64,000 bases of DNA from Scortum barcoo (Eukaryota > Chordata > Actinopteri > Centrarchiformes > Terapontidae): positions 19,516,050 through 19,580,049 of the forward strand of contig CM041554.1 of the NCBI GenBank assembly GCA_023238725.1. The letters run 5' to 3'. Position numbers and translations under genes: made by a program. Shown here piece after piece: positions 49,793 to 62,545 of this stretch; the first letter of the stretch is position 1; each line of letters starts with the position of its first letter. The notes beneath the pieces were generated by a model that searched no databases, was not told the DNA's origin, and worked only from the letters and a program-made list of their open reading frames with translations.

Positions 49793-50013
49793 CATTAATT
49801 GGTGAGCTCTGGAGGTGATGTTCAATGGATTTTGCTACCTTTAGACAGGGCCAGGCAAGCTGTTTTCCAGTTTATATGCTAAGCTAAGTTAATCGGCCGC
49901 TGACTGTAGCTTCACACTGAGCAGACAGACATAAATGTAGTATCAGTCTTCTTAGTTGACTCTCTGCAAAATAGACAGAAAGCATATTTCCCAAACTATT
50001 CCTTAAAACAACA
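49793..50013 (+). repeat. Dispersed teleost interspersed repeat, copy 3
   Basis: It runs from attggtgagctctggaggtg, through agacagggccaggcaagctg, atgctaagctaag and ctgtagcttcac, to catatttcccaaactattcc. The orientation is opposite to the interrupted copy at 49182-49715, so the two form a large imperfect inverted repeat. Confidence 0.7.
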
Positions 50014-50305
50014 CAGATGGTTGAATTTCCTTTAAAGCATCCAGCTGCAATTCTTTTATTGGCTCCTGAACTTCTGATAAACTTCAGCTCCTCTTCGACA
50101 GTGACTTCAACATTCATTCCACGACTATTTATGGTCCGCATAAAATATTAGGATTATGAGACACTCTGGACCGAAAACACAGCCCACGCGTATCAAACCT
50201 CGCTCCGTTTCTCAGGAAATGTTTGGCGGAATGACTAGTGGGTTACTGTTTTTTTCCTCAAATGAAGACTGACCCAGTCTGGGGTGGACTGCTCTGTGCA
50301 GAGAG

Positions 50306-50333
50306 TAGGAGGAGGAGGAGGAGGAGGAGGAAG
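50306..50333. repeat. (GGA)n trinucleotide repeat
   Basis: About eight AGG/GGA units in a purine-rich tract. Confidence 0.9.
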
Positions 50334-50501
50334 GGGAGGAAAGGGTGTTGCGGGGGATGCTAACATACAGTACTTTCCTATTCATGCTTGTTGGCCCACA
50401 GGTGGCCAGGAAATGACACAGGGAAAGTGCTGCTATCACGCCTAACACACACCTATTTTATTTCAGCCAACCACCACAACCTCATGCACTCCATCTCTCC
50501 A

Positions 50502-50520
50502 CTCACACACACACACACAC
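50502..50520. repeat. (AC)n microsatellite
   Basis: About nine AC units. Confidence 0.9.
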
Positions 50521-53500
50521 TGTCTATCATCCAGGTTTTAACAAACACACCCTCTGTCTATCCTGTCCAAATGAATGCCAGTCATGCATCCGTCACCTCA
50601 GGTTACCCCTGCACACCGTCACATATAACTAACCCTCCACTGTAGTAGCCGTGTATCTTGGCTCACGGGTGTAGCGCTCAGTAAAATAATTAATTTCTAC
50701 TCATGTGTCTCTGATCGGCGTGCTCGTACAGTAGTACAGCAGAGGATGCTGTCTCGATCCTTCACCCCTTAATAGATTCATTGTGTGTCTTGTCTATCTA
50801 AGTTTGTATTTCGGCCTTGATTAGAGCAAAAGAACAGTTTTTTTTTTTTTTGGTAGAAAAGAGAAGCTGGATTGGATTTCATCATGACGGCCGTGTAACA
50901 CATTTTCTTGACCGGGAAAGGAAGAAAAAAAAAGGGGGCATTCACATGGCAACGCACACTGTTGACATCTGTTTGAGCATCATGTTGAGTAAATCTTTTT
51001 GTATTCAGCTGGCATGACATAATCTAGATGTACTGCCCCTCATCAAAGTCAAGTTGGCCTGTTGGCTTTGGTGTCCTGCGTATCATTTTTGGCGTAATGC
51101 CTGCTACAACTTGTCTGATCCGAGAGATGTTACATTTCTTCCAGATTTTCCAGTGCTTTGCTTGGTGGTAACGGTGTGATGATCTTTCAGGAGTGATCTT
51201 AAGGGAAATTCGAGCCAAAGGAAATTACATTCCACATCGGACCCTCCCCTCCTCTCTTTCAGAGAGCATCGGGACCAAAACCAAGAAAGACAACATCTGG
51301 ACTGATAAGACGCTTGGCTGCCTATCCCAAACACAACAAAAAAAAACATAAGGCTCAGATATCCTCCCCTCCAAACTCTGCCATATCAGTTTGGAAATAC
51401 CCGTCAGGCCATGGCGGTCTGAGTTCATTGCGTGTTGGTTAGCTGCAGCCTGCCGAGAGACAGGAAGCAGACGCTGAGGATTCATCAGGCTGCTGTTGAA
51501 AGGCAGATTTAGCACCCTGCGTCCAGTTAGTCAGCCATCCCAGTCTGGGCCTGCTCCATGCCCACTTTCTCCACACATCTGTAAAAGCTTAAAACTCAGT
51601 GGGCTGGATCACAGAGACAGAGCTGGGCTTTGTCAGACCTCAGATTCTCTGCCAGGACTCAACCTAAATGGATTAGAGACTCTGTCAGAGAGCACCAGGG
51701 GAGGACTGAGTTCACCGCCCCCAACCAGCAGCCCCAGTTCTTTTAGTTCATCAGAGCACTGGTCTGCACAGCACCAGCGACTGGGGACTGCTCTTCATCC
51801 CGCTGAAGGTTTTTTTTCTTTGAGAGCAGTGGAGAGTAGAGGCAGTGCAGTCAGAAGAGTCATGGTTATGGGAACAATACAAAAGATTAAACAAAAGCAG
51901 AGAGGGTGGTCGAAATAGACTACACAAATGCCTCTCTTCATTTGATGACTTTGGCCTTTCTGCAGTAACAGCTTACTCCGGTGATTCTGTCTTTATGCCT
52001 CCTCCTTCTCTCTTTTCTCTCTCTGCCACCCCCCCCTTCTCCTTGTTTTTCATCTCCGGGGCTCTCACTCGGCTGCTGTATAATGGCATGTGTTTTGCTT
52101 GGTGCAGCGTGGGGAAGCCGGGTATTGTCTGGACAGGATCTCGGCTGAGATCAGCAGATAGATCGGGTGGTGGTTTAGGGCAGTGCTCGAGCTACAAACG
52201 TCATTTTTGTTTTAGTTGGACCTTTTTGAACACTTAGCTAATCCTAGAAACGAGCCAGACATGCAGGAAATGGGGACTTAGGATAACAAGCAACCAGTCC
52301 GTCATTATTATTATGTCGAACTCATTCATTAGAAACATGTTGCTATTGATTTCATGTCCAGATGTTATCACACATCTTGTTTTCCTTTTGAGCACACTGA
52401 AATGAGATGTTATCAGCAAAAATGATTTATAAATAGGAAAATCATTTGAGTCGCTGTACCTAAGTTCAAGGTTTTGAACTTCACCTCTGCCTTCCTTGTA
52501 TATTGTCTGAGCATCCTGAATGATCTGATTTCATGGTTGATTATGGCCCACCCAGCGTTATAGTTGTCAGAAGTGCACATGCCTGGCTGTCACTGTCTCG
52601 CTGTGCAAAAGGGGCCTGACACTGAAAGGATGCAGACAAATGATTTATGTTTTCTGGCAAAAAAAAAAAAAGCAGACAATTAATTCCTGGCAACGGGCTC
52701 AAATTACAACACGCTCCGGTTGTTGTGGCAAGGGTGGATGACCTGAAATAACTGGTCTGTCAGTACTGTGAATCTGCTGTGATATAGAGGGGTTGGTAGC
52801 CAATATGAAACAGGGCGTGAATGGTAATACATCCCATATGGTGTTCCACACTTTGATCAATGCAGAGAGAAGTCAAAATGTTTCAAGATTTCTGTTCATA
52901 TTTGTTAAATAAACAGTTTGTATTACGACCAAACAGATTAATCTCAGGCCTGTGTGATGCATGCACATGTGTACATACATATATATAATGCAGTGTAATA
53001 CAGTATGTATACACAGCTTGTGACTGTAGCCCCAAATAATATTTCTGGAAATGTTATTTTCCCCAATGTTGTTTCACAGCCTTTCGCACATTTCCAATAA
53101 TAAAACTCCTTTTCCGTTTTTATTGGCCATTTTTGGCCACATTTTTTAATACAATGAGATTAAAAATACTGGATTCAGCCTGTAAAATATCTCTTTAACT
53201 TTCACGTGTAGAATCACAACTGTTCCCAGGTTGCTAAAACTACTAAATTTCTGAAGAAAATAACAAAACAAAGCATGTTCGCATGACAGGACTGCCATTA
53301 ATATTTTAAGTATTTAGTTATAAAGAAAAGTATGAGACAAACAGATATTTTGAACTGGTGATGGATAAAAGATAAAAAAAATAATAATAAAGGGATGACC
53401 AAAGTCAGACAGATTAACCTTCTGCACAAAATGTAATGTCAAGCCATCCAGCAGTTGAAATATTTCAGGTTTCAACCACAGTGGTGGACTGACCGATCAA

Positions 53501-55665
53501 CAGGCCAACATCGAGCCACGATAGAGGCAAAGGCTCTCACACCTCATACTGTATTGGTTAAGAGAAAACACATGGAGCAGGGAGGTGCAGAGATCTGTCA
53601 AGTGAGCCAGCATAATGTGTCATCTTCATGTCCGCCAGTCCGTCAAACTTCATTTCTTGTATTACACATTGTACTGCTGTCAGAGTGACAAGCTGGCTGG
53701 AGCGACTGCTACACAGGAATCAGAATTTGTGCCCAGTTTGTGAAATAACTTCCTCTTCTGCAGGGGTGGACTCCACATTGCCTGATGTTCTGTGGGATTC
53801 ATGGCCTCTGAGGCTTTCCACAGTGTGTCATTTCCTCCCTGGAATCCGTGGATTAGTCATATCACTTCCTATTGTCCTTGCCAGGCAGTGGCCCACTTGG
53901 CCGCAGCTCCTCTTTGTCCATGGCTGCCTTTATGGCCTTATGGTTGTGCCACGGTCAGCACATGTCCACTGCTGTCAGAAACATTATTTTCTCTGCTTTG
54001 CTTTTTCCTCTCCCGTTTTACTGTTGGAAAATTTAGTAGTGAAATTTGAGTGCGATGGAACTGTCATTTCAACATAATTCCTCGGCTCTGAATGGCATTT
54101 GGCGCAGGACTTTATTGTGTGGCCAAAGGCAGACAGCACTTATCCAGCAATCTTATCAATCAATCAAAGACCATACCCATATACGGTGTTGGTTAAACCA
54201 TTAAAGAAACATTTAGTCGCTCACTTGATGGTAAGCTGGTTACTTTGAGTGATAAAAGACTGGAGTGCGTCACTAAAATTGAAGGGTGTTAATGAGAAAA
54301 CAGTTGCTTTGACACTTTATTCCCCAAACTTTCACTGTGAGGCAGATACAGCTCTCTTTCCTGGAGGCTTGGGTTGGCCTCTGGTTGGATGAAGAAAAAA
54401 AAAGGGAAAGAAGACGGAAGAAAGAAAAAAACAGAACTTTTCCATCTAGCTCCAAAGCAGCCCTTGGATCTGTCTGTGGAAGTTTTAATGGGAGTCAGAT
54501 GTGCTCCTAATCAAAGGAATATGGCGGGAAATGTTACTGAGCCCAAGGAAGAAGAAATGGGACTACAGAAACTGTGATAAGACTCAAACGACAGTAACAA
54601 ATTACAGTTCTTGATTTCAGAGCCAACTAACAAATTCACTGTACGCCTAAAGTTGACGTTACCTCTGCTGGGAACATGGTCGTATGATGGTGTTAAATGC
54701 CATTTATGAGGTGCTGTACATTATGGGAGTAAAGATAAAATAGCGTGTACAGGGGACAGGCTGTAGACCTGTTGCACTGGTTTCAATATTAGCGTTCATG
54801 CCTATTTGCAATGCAAATTCACTTTCATACCTTACCCATCCAGCACCAAACTGCAGACAGACACAACCGAAGAGCCAGAAGTTTCCCTCAAAGGTTGGTG
54901 GAGACCAAAAGCAGAGCTAAAAAGAGGAGTGAATATACAACTTAAATTTGTCAGGGGGCCACAAACATGCGTCTATATGGATGGTAATCTTGCTCCATGT
55001 CTGCTGGATATGTAAATATGAAACTACTTGCTAACAAGTTGGCCATATCTACTTAAAAATGTTTATATGTTAGAGTTGTGTTTACATTTTGTTTCAGCTT
55101 CCCCCCCCCATGTAACTTCAATGGAAGTAATTGCAGGTAAGTAACTTTACAAATCCTTCAAGCTTGTAAAGAAAATCTATCAAAATAATTAACTGCGTGA
55201 CCGATTTCTGCCTCCATAAGCAATAAAGCAAAACTGTAATAAAAATTACTGGCACTGAGTTGAGTTTTGACTGACATTAATCAACTGCATTTGCATTCAC
55301 AGCTTCCGTTTGGCAGTCTTTGTCAACTCCAAGTGTGTGTTATGTTTTCAATATAACGATTTTCTCTCCACAAAAGACACTGTTACTGTTGCTCAGCGTA
55401 TTTTTGCGCTGATGTTGCACATGCAGTTAAGACTCGGGTAATACCACGCTAGCTTGCTCTATCCTGTGACAATGGCATACCGCCTATCTAATCACCCACT
55501 GCACCCGACCTCGCTCTTTCTTTTTCTCACTCCCTCTCTTTTCCAATCATGTATCCTACTTATTATATTTTTTGTGCCTGAGCATGCCCAGAGCACTTTG
55601 ACCGCCGGCCAGCCGACGGCACAAAAAATTAAGTGATGATGTCATGTGCTGATACGCGTTCACAG

Positions 55666-55695
55666 GAGAGTAACAAACTCGAGAGTAACAAACTC
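55666..55695. repeat. 15-bp perfect tandem duplication
   Basis: gagagtaacaaactc occurs twice without interruption (55666-55680 and 55681-55695). No gene overlaps it. Confidence 0.9.
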
Positions 55696-57178
55696 GGCTA
55701 TTCGTCTTTGTCAAACCACAAGCTCCTTTCCTCTGCCTGTAGACTAAACACACGTGCACATGGACAGGCACGCATTGTGTGCATGCATGCTCTTGAGTGC
55801 ACACAATCAAATGTCTCCACATACACAGACATAAAAAACACCGTATGAGACTTACACATCTGCACAAACAGACGTGCACAAACCATACAACATGCCAAAC
55901 ATCCACTTGAAAGTACTGTATGACTAATTTGTCACCCATCTGCCAGCCCATGGGGTCCATCTCTTCAGCTGTGACTTTTACTGCCTCTGAAGCTTTGTTT
56001 GCATCCATCTGACTCTCACAGACAGACAAACCACAGAGCTGTGACGGCTATGACTCTAAACTGCCGTTGAAAAAAAAAAAACCTAGGTCTTACAGAAAGA
56101 GCTCATGGGAAAGCAGCACTTCTAACTTCTAACCTCTTCTAACTGCTCAGGCCTTGGCTTGATTATAAAAGGACATTTCATTGCACTCCATCTTTATGAA
56201 CCAAACTGGCTCGGTTCACAGAGAATATCTGTGGTCTTAATAGAGCGGGTGGAGTTGGAAAAACCAGGAAAGCAGTCAAAATAGTAGGAGAGGTAAAAGA
56301 AAGAAACTGTCACAAAAATAGCAGACCACGTAGGAAGCCTGTCGAAGCATGTTTTGTCTATTTACAACACACTCATTGCTTCTGTCTGGAATGCCTGCAT
56401 TTGACTGGAAGAGCCATAATCAAGAGAGCTGCAGGCTGTGGCATCTGCACAAGAGAGGTTATGGGTATTCGGCAGTTTGCGTGAACTATGTTTCTCCCTC
56501 AGTCGTGCCAATGGGGCAAAACTTTAAAAAACACGCCTGTGTGGGATGTCTAAAAAAAAAAGGCCTCTGGTGTCTGTTTTTATTTAGCGCGCCACATTTC
56601 TGAGCACGGAAGGGCCACAGTGGTATCATCCAGGTGGGTGGCTGGAAACAGTAGTGGATGAGAGTTTTCTTGAGGCACAGCTAGGTTTTCCATTACAAAC
56701 TGTATCAGGTGAAACAACATGTTTTCTTAATTGGTCATTGTAAAGAGCGGAGAGCCTTTTCTTCTCAAACACATGTGCTGAGCAGATGGGAGTGAACCTA
56801 ACTGGCATTCACAGGCAGTTATAGATAAACAACTTGGATGGCCTAAGGTGTGACCTCCTCTTTGCAATAACAAATGAGTTCACTTTAAATTGGAGAGGAC
56901 ACTTCCTCCGCACGCTGTGTGAATAATTTGGGGATTGATTCCACATTGCTCTGCCTTGCGAAGCGCCTGTCAGGGGTCAGGTGCAGGAGCGGACATGATG
57001 GAGGGCCGGGTATTTATGGGAAGACACGATGATGTCAGAGCCGCAGCATCTTCCCCAGACATCCGGCTGAGACCATGTCTGCTGTCAGCAAAGGTGCTGA
57101 ATACACTTGAGGCTGATTTAACAGCTCCTGGGAAGCTGTGTGTTTGTGTATGTGAATGTACATGCAAGTACACGTGTA

Positions 57179-57196
57179 TTCACACACACACACACA
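57179..57196. repeat. Short (AC)n microsatellite
   Basis: About eight AC units after a TG-rich stretch. Confidence 0.85.
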
Positions 57197-58799
57197 GAAT
57201 GCAGAGTAAAGCTCCAGTCATCTGAATCACCTGGCCAGAGTTTGACATGGCTCACAAGGGCGTAGTGAAAGACGGCGTAAGTTCAAATACTTAATGTTCT
57301 ACTGCGTTATGGTTTCATTGACTGAATCATCCACCTGTGGTATCAAAGAATGTTTTCTGTCCTGTCTGGTATTTAGTTTCCCAGGTGAGCAATTTTAGGA
57401 GTTATGTGTCATTAACAGTCAGAGTTGATGGAGAAGAACCAAGGAAGCGCTTCACCGGCTCTGTTACTCAGGCTATTTTTGAAAAGAAAAAAACACAAGA
57501 CTAACAATCTGTCACCATTCAAGAGACCCTGTGAGGCTGTATTTCTCACAGAATATAATGGAGGGGTGAAATACAGAGACTTTGCTGTTGTTACATCCTT
57601 CACACTAGTGGAGCAAAAAATAATAAAGTTTGTCAGGCATTTAGATGAAAGTCCGGGTTAGGGTTGTAACCCTGTTGTAAATAAAGAAAAAAACAAAAAA
57701 CAATTTATTACAACCTCTGTTTTCTTTTCATGGATCTTGAGATGGTTTCTATCAGTTATGATAACACCGCACAGACCAAAGTAATTTAGTAATAAACTTA
57801 TCTTGAAAAGAAAATGAGAAATGGGAGAATGTGAAAATGATAGGAATGATATTTTTACCCAAAGTGTCCACTTTTCTGTCAACTGTAATCATTGTAATTG
57901 TTTAATAGAAGGACTTCTGGGGTCGACCTTTACCAGCCATAGTTGTCACAGTTGTTTGCATCCACAGTTTTTCTGTATAATGAGGGATTATTAGCAATAT
58001 GCTTCTGATTTTACTTCTAAATAAAGTGGTAAGTAATATGCCAAAACTGTCGGCTGTTTACCACGCTAATTGTCTGACTGCTTGAGTTTGTTGCCCCGCT
58101 GGGCCTATTTTTCAGGAATGTCTCCAGGTTTTGAGATCTCAGCCAATATTTTGGTGAGTACAGTGTTATAACAACCAATAAAACTGAAGGCTGGAGTGAC
58201 TAAAATAAAACCAAAGTTTTCCTTTCATTGTTTTTATCTTGTCTACAGTACAGTGCCAATTTTAGTACATATCTCAGCTTGTCAGGCTCATCTGTACAAC
58301 GTCAGACTTGGCTTAACGTTACTTGAAGCTGCACTTTGTAAGTGTCTGCTGTACCCAGGCTCAGCTGTGCTTTTCAAGAATCAATAATCAAGAATTAGGA
58401 ATCTTTATTTGTCATTATGTTTTGGCATAATGAAATTTTAGCTGAATACTTAAGTTAGTTCTAACATGCTATTGCATGATTGCATGTTGATGTTTGCATT
58501 TTCATGTAATGTTCAGCACATTAGACTTTGAACAAGTGAATGTATGCACAGTACATATCTTGGTTTGCTTTGGCCTCATTGACCATTATGACTACTGAAA
58601 ATGAACCATACTGAATGCTGTTGAATAATACAGAGACAAACAATATCATTTCTAAAATTTACATCAATCACAAACATAATAGTGAGAAAGAATAGACTTT
58701 TGACCAAATAATGTCCAAGAAGTCTATTGTAAAGATTATACAGGTAAACTTATTCAAAAATATAACTGTGCTGTGTAAATTAACTCATGAATTGCATCT

Positions 58800-59010
58800 T
58801 TAGAAAGTAATTACATTGCCATCAGTGCTAACTTGACCAACGAGGCTGTGACTGGCATTGACAGAGGTTCAGAGAGGACACTGAACACCACAGAAGCTGA
58901 GTCCCCTCAGCAGGAGCCGACAGTAATATTACCTCCCAGAACACTAAAGCATGTAAAGCTGATTAGCCAGCTAATAAATCAGATTAACCAGATAGAGAGT
59001 CTGGGATGAA
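58800..59010. promoter_or_regulatory. Candidate conserved non-coding block
   Basis: Non-repetitive sequence with several homeodomain-type cores close together (gattagcc, ctaataaatc, gattaacc near 58957-58988) and gtaattac near 58806. No coding frame. The regulatory role is inference from motif density only. Confidence 0.25.
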
Positions 59011-60474
59011 ATAATAGACCATGAGCCAACAGATACAAACAGGGATAATCACCATCATTTCAGCATATCCCCTCCTCTGCTGGGGACACACAAGCCTGTC
59101 CAGCTTTTTCGGATAAGTCAAGCCCAGTGGAACCAGTATACTCTCATTCATCACGCAGTAGCCTCTATTTTTTAATCAGATTTTCTCTATCTGTAATCTT
59201 AAAATTAAAAGTGATTAAAAATGTGATTAATTTTGGTTTGTTAAATATAAAGTTAATAATAAAAAACAACGGAACATCCTCTCGGAAGGTGAACACGTTC
59301 TGCTACATTTGCTTGTCTCAAACCACAACACGCTTAATTATTTATTCATTATATGCATTCATTATAACAGCGGTTTCACAGGGAAGATAATTTATGATAA
59401 CGCTGGGTTGTGACAGTAATTTAGTGGCCTGTTACAGAATATTGCTGCACTGGAGAAGCACAATATTCGTTTCTGGACTCCAGGATGCTCTACCAGTGTC
59501 TCCTGCCGGTGAATTCACTAATCAGAATTCAACTCATCCAGATTTAAATGGACAGCCAATTTCTAAATGACACCACAACTTTCCCAGCACTCACTGAGAT
59601 GAAACCAGTGAAGTCATGTTCTGTGAGTGGGATTTCTACCTGCTGGGATAATCTGGGCGCTAAACCTTGAGATAAGTGCAAGACTGTACTCCCAGAGAGC
59701 CGACCGAGGCTCCCAGACATCTGGAGGACAGCCAAAGGTGGGCATAAAAACAGACCAAAGTCAAACCCGATGTAACGACTGGAAGGCAGGTTTGAACCAT
59801 TAATACATCTAAATGAGACAGAAGTGCAGATGACTTCTGATGAAGGTTCGACATGGGAGTAGTTTAAAGAGTGTCAGCCAACAGAAAAAGGCAGAAAGGT
59901 CATGTGTGGAGCAAAGAGGGGAAAAAAACTCAAGAGACAATTCAACCTGTAACTCTGGTTGTGGAAAACTCAACTGATAAATAAAGATAATAATATAATA
60001 AAGAATAAAAAATTAATCAAATTATTCCATATGTGGGAGAGACAATGAGTTTGGCAGAGACCAGGCAGAAGTGCGAAAGCAGGATTTCCTTGAACTATTT
60101 AACTGTCAGGAGAAACTGGAAGCCCAGTTTTTTATTAGTGAACCACTGCCAACAGGCAACAGTGGGAACAACAAGTTCAGCAGACTTGAGCAGACCTGAA
60201 GTTAAAGTCCTTATGGACCATCAGGCAGTGACAGCCATCAGCCAGACTTAAGATGATGCAGCCTGAGATGCAGCAGCCTCCACAGCACAAAGACAAAACT
60301 TCACAGAATCTATGTGCTGTGCTGAAAACCACCTTATCTCACTTCACTCTCCACTGCCTCACCTGTTTTGGGATTCACTGATAAAATGGAACTGCTGGTT
60401 AACTCCACCCCAACAAAGCATACTCCAACCTAGTTGATAACACAACAAAAAGGGAAATTTCATATCAGTTCCTA

Positions 60475-62545
60475 GTCACCCAGAGTCTGTTATACATAAA
60501 AGTGCAGATGTTCTTATTGAGTTCTGAATTAAATCTTATGAGCGAAGGTAGTCTGCATAAGAAAGGAGGTGGAGCTGTCATTTTGTGTCAGCAGATGCCC
60601 TGTGTAAAATTAGTTTCTTTTGAACATGCTGCTCTTCCACTGAATTCCCCATGTCGAGTTGTTTTCTGAAACATCTACAGGCCACTTAAATACAGTGTCA
60701 ACTTTTTTTTTATTACTTTGCTGAACATGCTCTCCTCTATCTGCATTTACTTTGGCTGTGCAGTTATGTTGATGAATTTAACATTCATGCTACTCAGGAC
60801 AACAGCACTAAAGCACTTGTATTATGGGACAGGCGTTGCATGTGATGGAGCCCACACACAATATACAGGTATACAGGTTGATGTTGCTCTTTCTGATCCT
60901 CCCTGTGTTTTCTCTGAGACGACTAAGACACACAAATGTTCAGTCAGTTTATTACAAAATGGTATATCATAATGAAAACAACAGTGAATTATTTATTCAG
61001 GTTTTCTCATCCACACCTTCCCCAACATGGTTCTCACTCAGTAATCTTGTTGATAATTTCACTTCTGAGATGACAAATGTTATTTATACAATCACCCCAC
61101 TAAGGTGAAGGTAATATCTGGTAAGATAAATGTATCATGGAGAAATGCCATGCTGGTAAAAACAGAGAGTGTCGTGAAATTCTGAAAGGTGGTAAAAACA
61201 AACCTCCATGTTCATTGTGAAATCTACAAAGTAAAGAGTAAAGAGAGATTTTGCATTCATAATTTTAAACTGAGGAACGCAAAGTTGTCTTTCTTCTTTG
61301 ACCTCATTGGTAATATCATAATACTGCACATGCCTTATTCACTAATGTTGACAGGCTGACAAACCCTCCAGTATCAGTAGCCCCTGAACTTTCATCCTTT
61401 AAATCATGCAGTGAATTTGTTCATTCTTTACTGAAGTAATTTTGAAATAATTATAAGGTGTAGGATCTGTATTGTCCTTGCATCCACTTGAAACCAATTC
61501 AGTGAGCACGACACAATTTGCTCCTATCAGCCAGAAAATCTTGGAAGATATATACTGCAACATCTGAAATCTCCCTGCAACTGGCTTGATATTCTCACTG
61601 CAGTGTTTTTAAAGTGTATTCACAGCAGGCATCAGAATTTCTGCTTGTTAACTTAAGCTTAGCTTAACAGCCCTAAACAATTGTTTTCCCGTCAGGATTT
61701 ACACTGAAACTTCTCTTTTTAAGGTCTTGAATAATATCCACTTAAACACTGACAGTGGAAAAGCTTCAGTCTTGGTATTATTAAATGTCAGCATTGCAGC
61801 ATTAGACACGGTTGACCACAACACCTTACAAGGACAGATGGAAAACTGGGTGGGACCCTTTGGCACAGTGCTATACCAGTATGAATCCTATTTGAAGGAT
61901 TTGTTGGTCTCCTCTGTTCAGCATCTACATGCTCCTACCAGCGCAGATTATGGAGACCACAAATTATTTTACACAGTTATGTAGACGACACACAGATTTA
62001 TATGGCAATATGCCAGTTGACTACGTTATCAATATTTCCTTCAGTTAAATACAGATAAAACAGGAACCATGTTCTTCTGACTCAAGGAGAATGATTAAAA
62101 GTTGGTGCTCAACTTCAGCCGCTAACATAAAATACCCAAACCAAATCAGAGATGTCCTGTAGTGAGGTACTCAGGCCTACATTTTCAAAATCCACAAATC
62201 AGCCTGCTGTCACCTTAAGAAAGTATCAATAATTAGGGGACCTGTGTCTCGGCAGGATTCAGAAAAATATATCTTCGGTAGGCTTCAGTAAAGTCGACCA
62301 GAATGGCCCTGTTTGAGGTAATGCTCGAGGTTCAGAGTAGACGTCTGATCTGCTGCTCCGCTCTGAACCGACCAGACCTCCCAGATGGTCTGGAGCTGGT
62401 CTGTTTACTGTCCCCAGAGTCAAAACTGAACATGAAGCAGCATTCAGCTCTTATGCTCCACATATCTGGAACAAACTCCCAGAAAAGTTGAGAACTGCTC
62501 CAACTTTCAGTCTTTCTAAATCAAGGTTGCATTTGCCACTACGTT
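60475..62545 (+). mobile_element. Decayed L2-type LINE (non-LTR retrotransposon) fragment
   Basis: Translated pieces follow the order of an L2-clade ORF2 on the + strand. The first is endonuclease remnants with a GGGA motif (60568-60600) and a THN block near 60850. Next are reverse transcriptase pieces around VLNNI (61726) and VDHN (61814) with SYLKD (61887-61901). The polymerase-like core follows as a remnant near 61981 (vDDTQIY), and the characteristic C-terminal block with APHIWNKLPE is at about 62455-62484. Pieces lie in different frames, with stops between them and segments deleted, and the total is 2.1 kb against several kb in an intact element. It is inactive. Confidence 0.82.

Larger units (their letters stand above)
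40860..60470. other. Gene-poor stretch downstream of dctn4
   Basis: Nearly 20 kb in which I found no exon series with family resemblance on either strand. The longest open frames (157, 149, 140 and 133 codons) overlap microsatellites or have no recognisable domain. The stretch holds repeats (44.1, 49.2-50.0 kb), microsatellites (44.94, 50.31, 50.50, 57.18 kb) and several non-repetitive blocks with homeodomain-type motifs listed separately. It may be a regulatory desert or a long intron of a gene beyond the right edge. Confidence 0.55.

Noticed and set aside
53628..54077. 149-codon plus-strand frame
   Set aside because: Hydrophobic patchwork without recognisable domain. An overlapping frame of similar quality is open too, as expected by chance.
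55556..56029. 157-codon minus-strand frame, the longest in the window
   Set aside because: Its middle is Cys/Val/His-rich from CA-type low-complexity sequence. No domain, no splice context and no family resemblance.
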